A stretch of 64,000 nt of DNA, from positions 184,229 through 248,228 of the forward strand of contig JAFEAB010000096.1 in NCBI GenBank assembly GCA_018266615.1, in the 5' to 3' direction. The notes beneath the pieces were generated by a model. That model did no database searches. It was not told the origin of the DNA and was given only the letters and a program-made list of their open reading frames with translations. This document shows, piece by piece, positions 62,848-64,000 of this stretch. Both the position numbers and the translations under genes were made by a program. How positions within the stretch are numbered: the first letter of the stretch is position 1; every line of letters begins with the position of its first letter. Origin of the DNA: Bacteroidota bacterium (lineage in GTDB: Bacteria > Bacteroidota > Bacteroidia > Chitinophagales > Chitinophagaceae).

Positions 62848-63615
62848 TTGAAAGAACTGATTTATAAAATAGCTGATTTCTTAACGGGAGGCCGTGGACT
62901 CTCCAAAACCATCAACGGATTTAGGATAACCTTCCCATTTCGGTATGCCAATTACTTTCCGGAGAATTATGAAGAATTAAATTTTCGTTTTTTAAAAGAG
63001 CAGGTTTCGGAAGGCGATGTTGTATTAGATATTGGAGCCCATATCGGCCTATTCTCGGTGGCTGCCTCCACACAGGTAAAACCAAAAGGGAAAGTATATG
63101 CATTTGAACCTGCAGAAGAAACCATCCCCTTATTAGCCAAAACCGTTTTCTTAAATCAGGCAGCTGATACAATTTCCATCATTCAGGCTGCCGTGGGTGA
63201 AAAAAGTGGAACCACTACATTCTATGTTTCCGACATCAAAGGCGATAACAGCAACAGTTTGATTTCGTATAAGGACGACCGCAAGCTGTTTGCAAAAGAA
63301 GTAAAACTTTATTCGATTGATGAATTTATAAAATTGAACAAGCTGAAGAACCTCCGGTTTATTAAACTGGATGTGGAAGGCGCCGAACTGGATGCTTTAA
63401 GGGGCGCTTCCGAAACGCTAAAGAATATGCGCCCTGCATGTATTGTGGCCATACACCCGGAACCTATACTGGCAAAGGGAGATACGCTGGAAGATATTTA
63501 TGACCTGATCATTGAACACAGATACCAAATATCGTTAGATGGAAAATCCATTGGCCGCGAAGCCTTTTGCAGCAACCGAAACCTGATTGACTTACACATC
63601 CTTCCTCTAACCTGA
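62848..63615 (+). CDS. FkbM family methyltransferase
   Basis: 255 residues. SAM-binding VSEGDVVLDIGAHIGLFSVA (motif I, GxG-type) and RFIKLDVEGAELDALRGASE are the FkbM hallmarks. It probably O-methylates a sugar of the polymer. The start is TTG at 62848, 9 bp after the flippase stop; no ATG precedes the conserved region. The following gene begins 1 bp after its stop. Confidence 0.88.
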   Translation: MKELIYKIADFLTGGRGLSKTINGFRITFPFRYANYFPENYEELNFRFLKEQVSEGDVVLDIGAHIGLFSVAASTQVKPKGKVYAFEPAEETIPLLAKTVFLNQAADTISIIQAAVGEKSGTTTFYVSDIKGDNSNSLISYKDDRKLFAKEVKLYSIDEFIKLNKLKNLRFIKLDVEGAELDALRGASETLKNMRPACIVAIHPEPILAKGDTLEDIYDLIIEHRYQISLDGKSIGREAFCSNRNLIDLHILPLT

Positions 63616-63616
63616 T

Positions 63617-64000
63617 ATGCCAAAAACCATCCTTCATTTTATTTTCGACCTGGGGCGTGGAGGGGCAGAAACCATGCTGGTCAGGGTGTTGAAGGAGTTA
63701 AAAGAATACCGCAATATAGTAGTAACCCTTTATGGCAACAATCATTTTGGGGAAGAACTGGAATGTGATGAATACATCAACCTGCAACAGCCCTTTTTAC
63801 TTTCTTTCCCATCTACTGCCAAAAGGTTGAAACATATTGTGGAAACCAGAAAGGTGGATCTGGTACACTCTCATTTATTCTGGCCAACCATAATTGCCCG
63901 GCTGGGTGTTCCAAAACATATCCCGCTCCTTACCACCATTCATGCATTTATTAAAAGTTCACTCGAATACAAACACGGGTGGGTGCGGTGGTTAGATAGA
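63617..64000 (+). CDS. Glycosyltransferase, GT4 family, partial (C-terminus off the right edge)
   Basis: 128 codons open from the ATG at 63617 to the window edge. MPKTILHFIFDLGRGGAETM is the GT4 N-terminal strand/loop, and VDLVHSHLFWPTIIARL the second acceptor-domain block. Only the acceptor half is visible; the nucleotide-sugar domain is outside the window. Starts 1 bp after the FkbM stop, same operon. Confidence 0.8.
   Translation, partial: MPKTILHFIFDLGRGGAETMLVRVLKELKEYRNIVVTLYGNNHFGEELECDEYINLQQPFLLSFPSTAKRLKHIVETRKVDLVHSHLFWPTIIARLGVPKHIPLLTTIHAFIKSSLEYKHGWVRWLDR

Noticed and set aside
1..64000. Search for CRISPR arrays, insertion sequences, phage genes and rRNA
   Set aside because: No repeated-spacer arrays, transposase or integrase motifs, phage structural genes or rRNA stretches were recognised; this was by eye only.

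Overview
The window looks like chromosomal DNA of a Bacteroidota bacterium, most likely of the Chitinophagaceae/Chitinophagales type. Evidence: a GldH gliding-motility lipoprotein, repeated TAnnTTTG '-7' promoter boxes just upstream of start codons, almost no Shine-Dalgarno sequences, a SusC-like plug/barrel receptor, CarbopepD_reg and 2TM proteins, and a Bacteroidota-style PheS with a Cys4 knuckle. Assignment below phylum level is inference from protein style, not a search. No insertion sequence, phage, CRISPR array or rRNA was seen. One tRNA (Arg, CCG) is present.

Region 1 (1-10 kb) is mostly housekeeping: gldH (cut by the left edge), yicC, an LpxD-type acyltransferase, a CarbopepD_reg protein, a two-gene oxidoreductase operon (3-hydroxyacyl-CoA dehydrogenase plus extended SDR), a WG-repeat protein, pheS, a Bax-inhibitor-1 protein, a mono-haem-type lipoprotein and a small membrane protein. 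The divergent yicC/lpxD gap appears to hold a short RNA or attenuated leader with its own promoter, hairpin and terminator.

Region 2 (10-17 kb) is a complete tripartite RND efflux operon (TetR regulator, TolC, adaptor, pump) read leftward. It ends in a strong terminator and has a perfect inverted-repeat operator candidate in front of tetR. Region 3 (17-31 kb) has a DUF502 membrane protein, a zinc-dependent phospholipase C/S1-P1-like protein, serC with a DUF1015 gene, a TPR protein, a 2TM protein with a long-chain acyl-CoA ligase, then a 1405-residue seven-PAS sensor kinase with its NarL-type regulator, preceded by a 12-bp direct repeat of 22-bp period.

Region 4 (31-42 kb) has marC followed directly by tRNA-Arg; a cobalamin riboswitch driving a BtuB-like receptor and a beta-propeller lipoprotein; a TolC/HlyD pair with no pump; and a muropeptide-sugar salvage pair in which an AmgK-like kinase is fused to a RapZ C-terminal domain and overlaps a MurU-like nucleotidyltransferase. 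Region 5 (42-52 kb) has an L,D-transpeptidase, a large secreted six-hairpin glycosidase, an ABC-F protein and two adjacent secreted proteins of unusual architecture (alpha/beta hydrolase plus Ig-like domain; YadA-head-like beta-roll).

Region 6 (52-64 kb, open at the right edge) is a surface polysaccharide cluster: two flippases, four GT4-type glycosyltransferases (one cut by the edge), a parallel beta-helix protein, a Wzy-like polymerase candidate on the opposite strand, rfbB and rfbA for dTDP-sugar synthesis, and an FkbM methyltransferase. rfbC and rfbD are not in the window.
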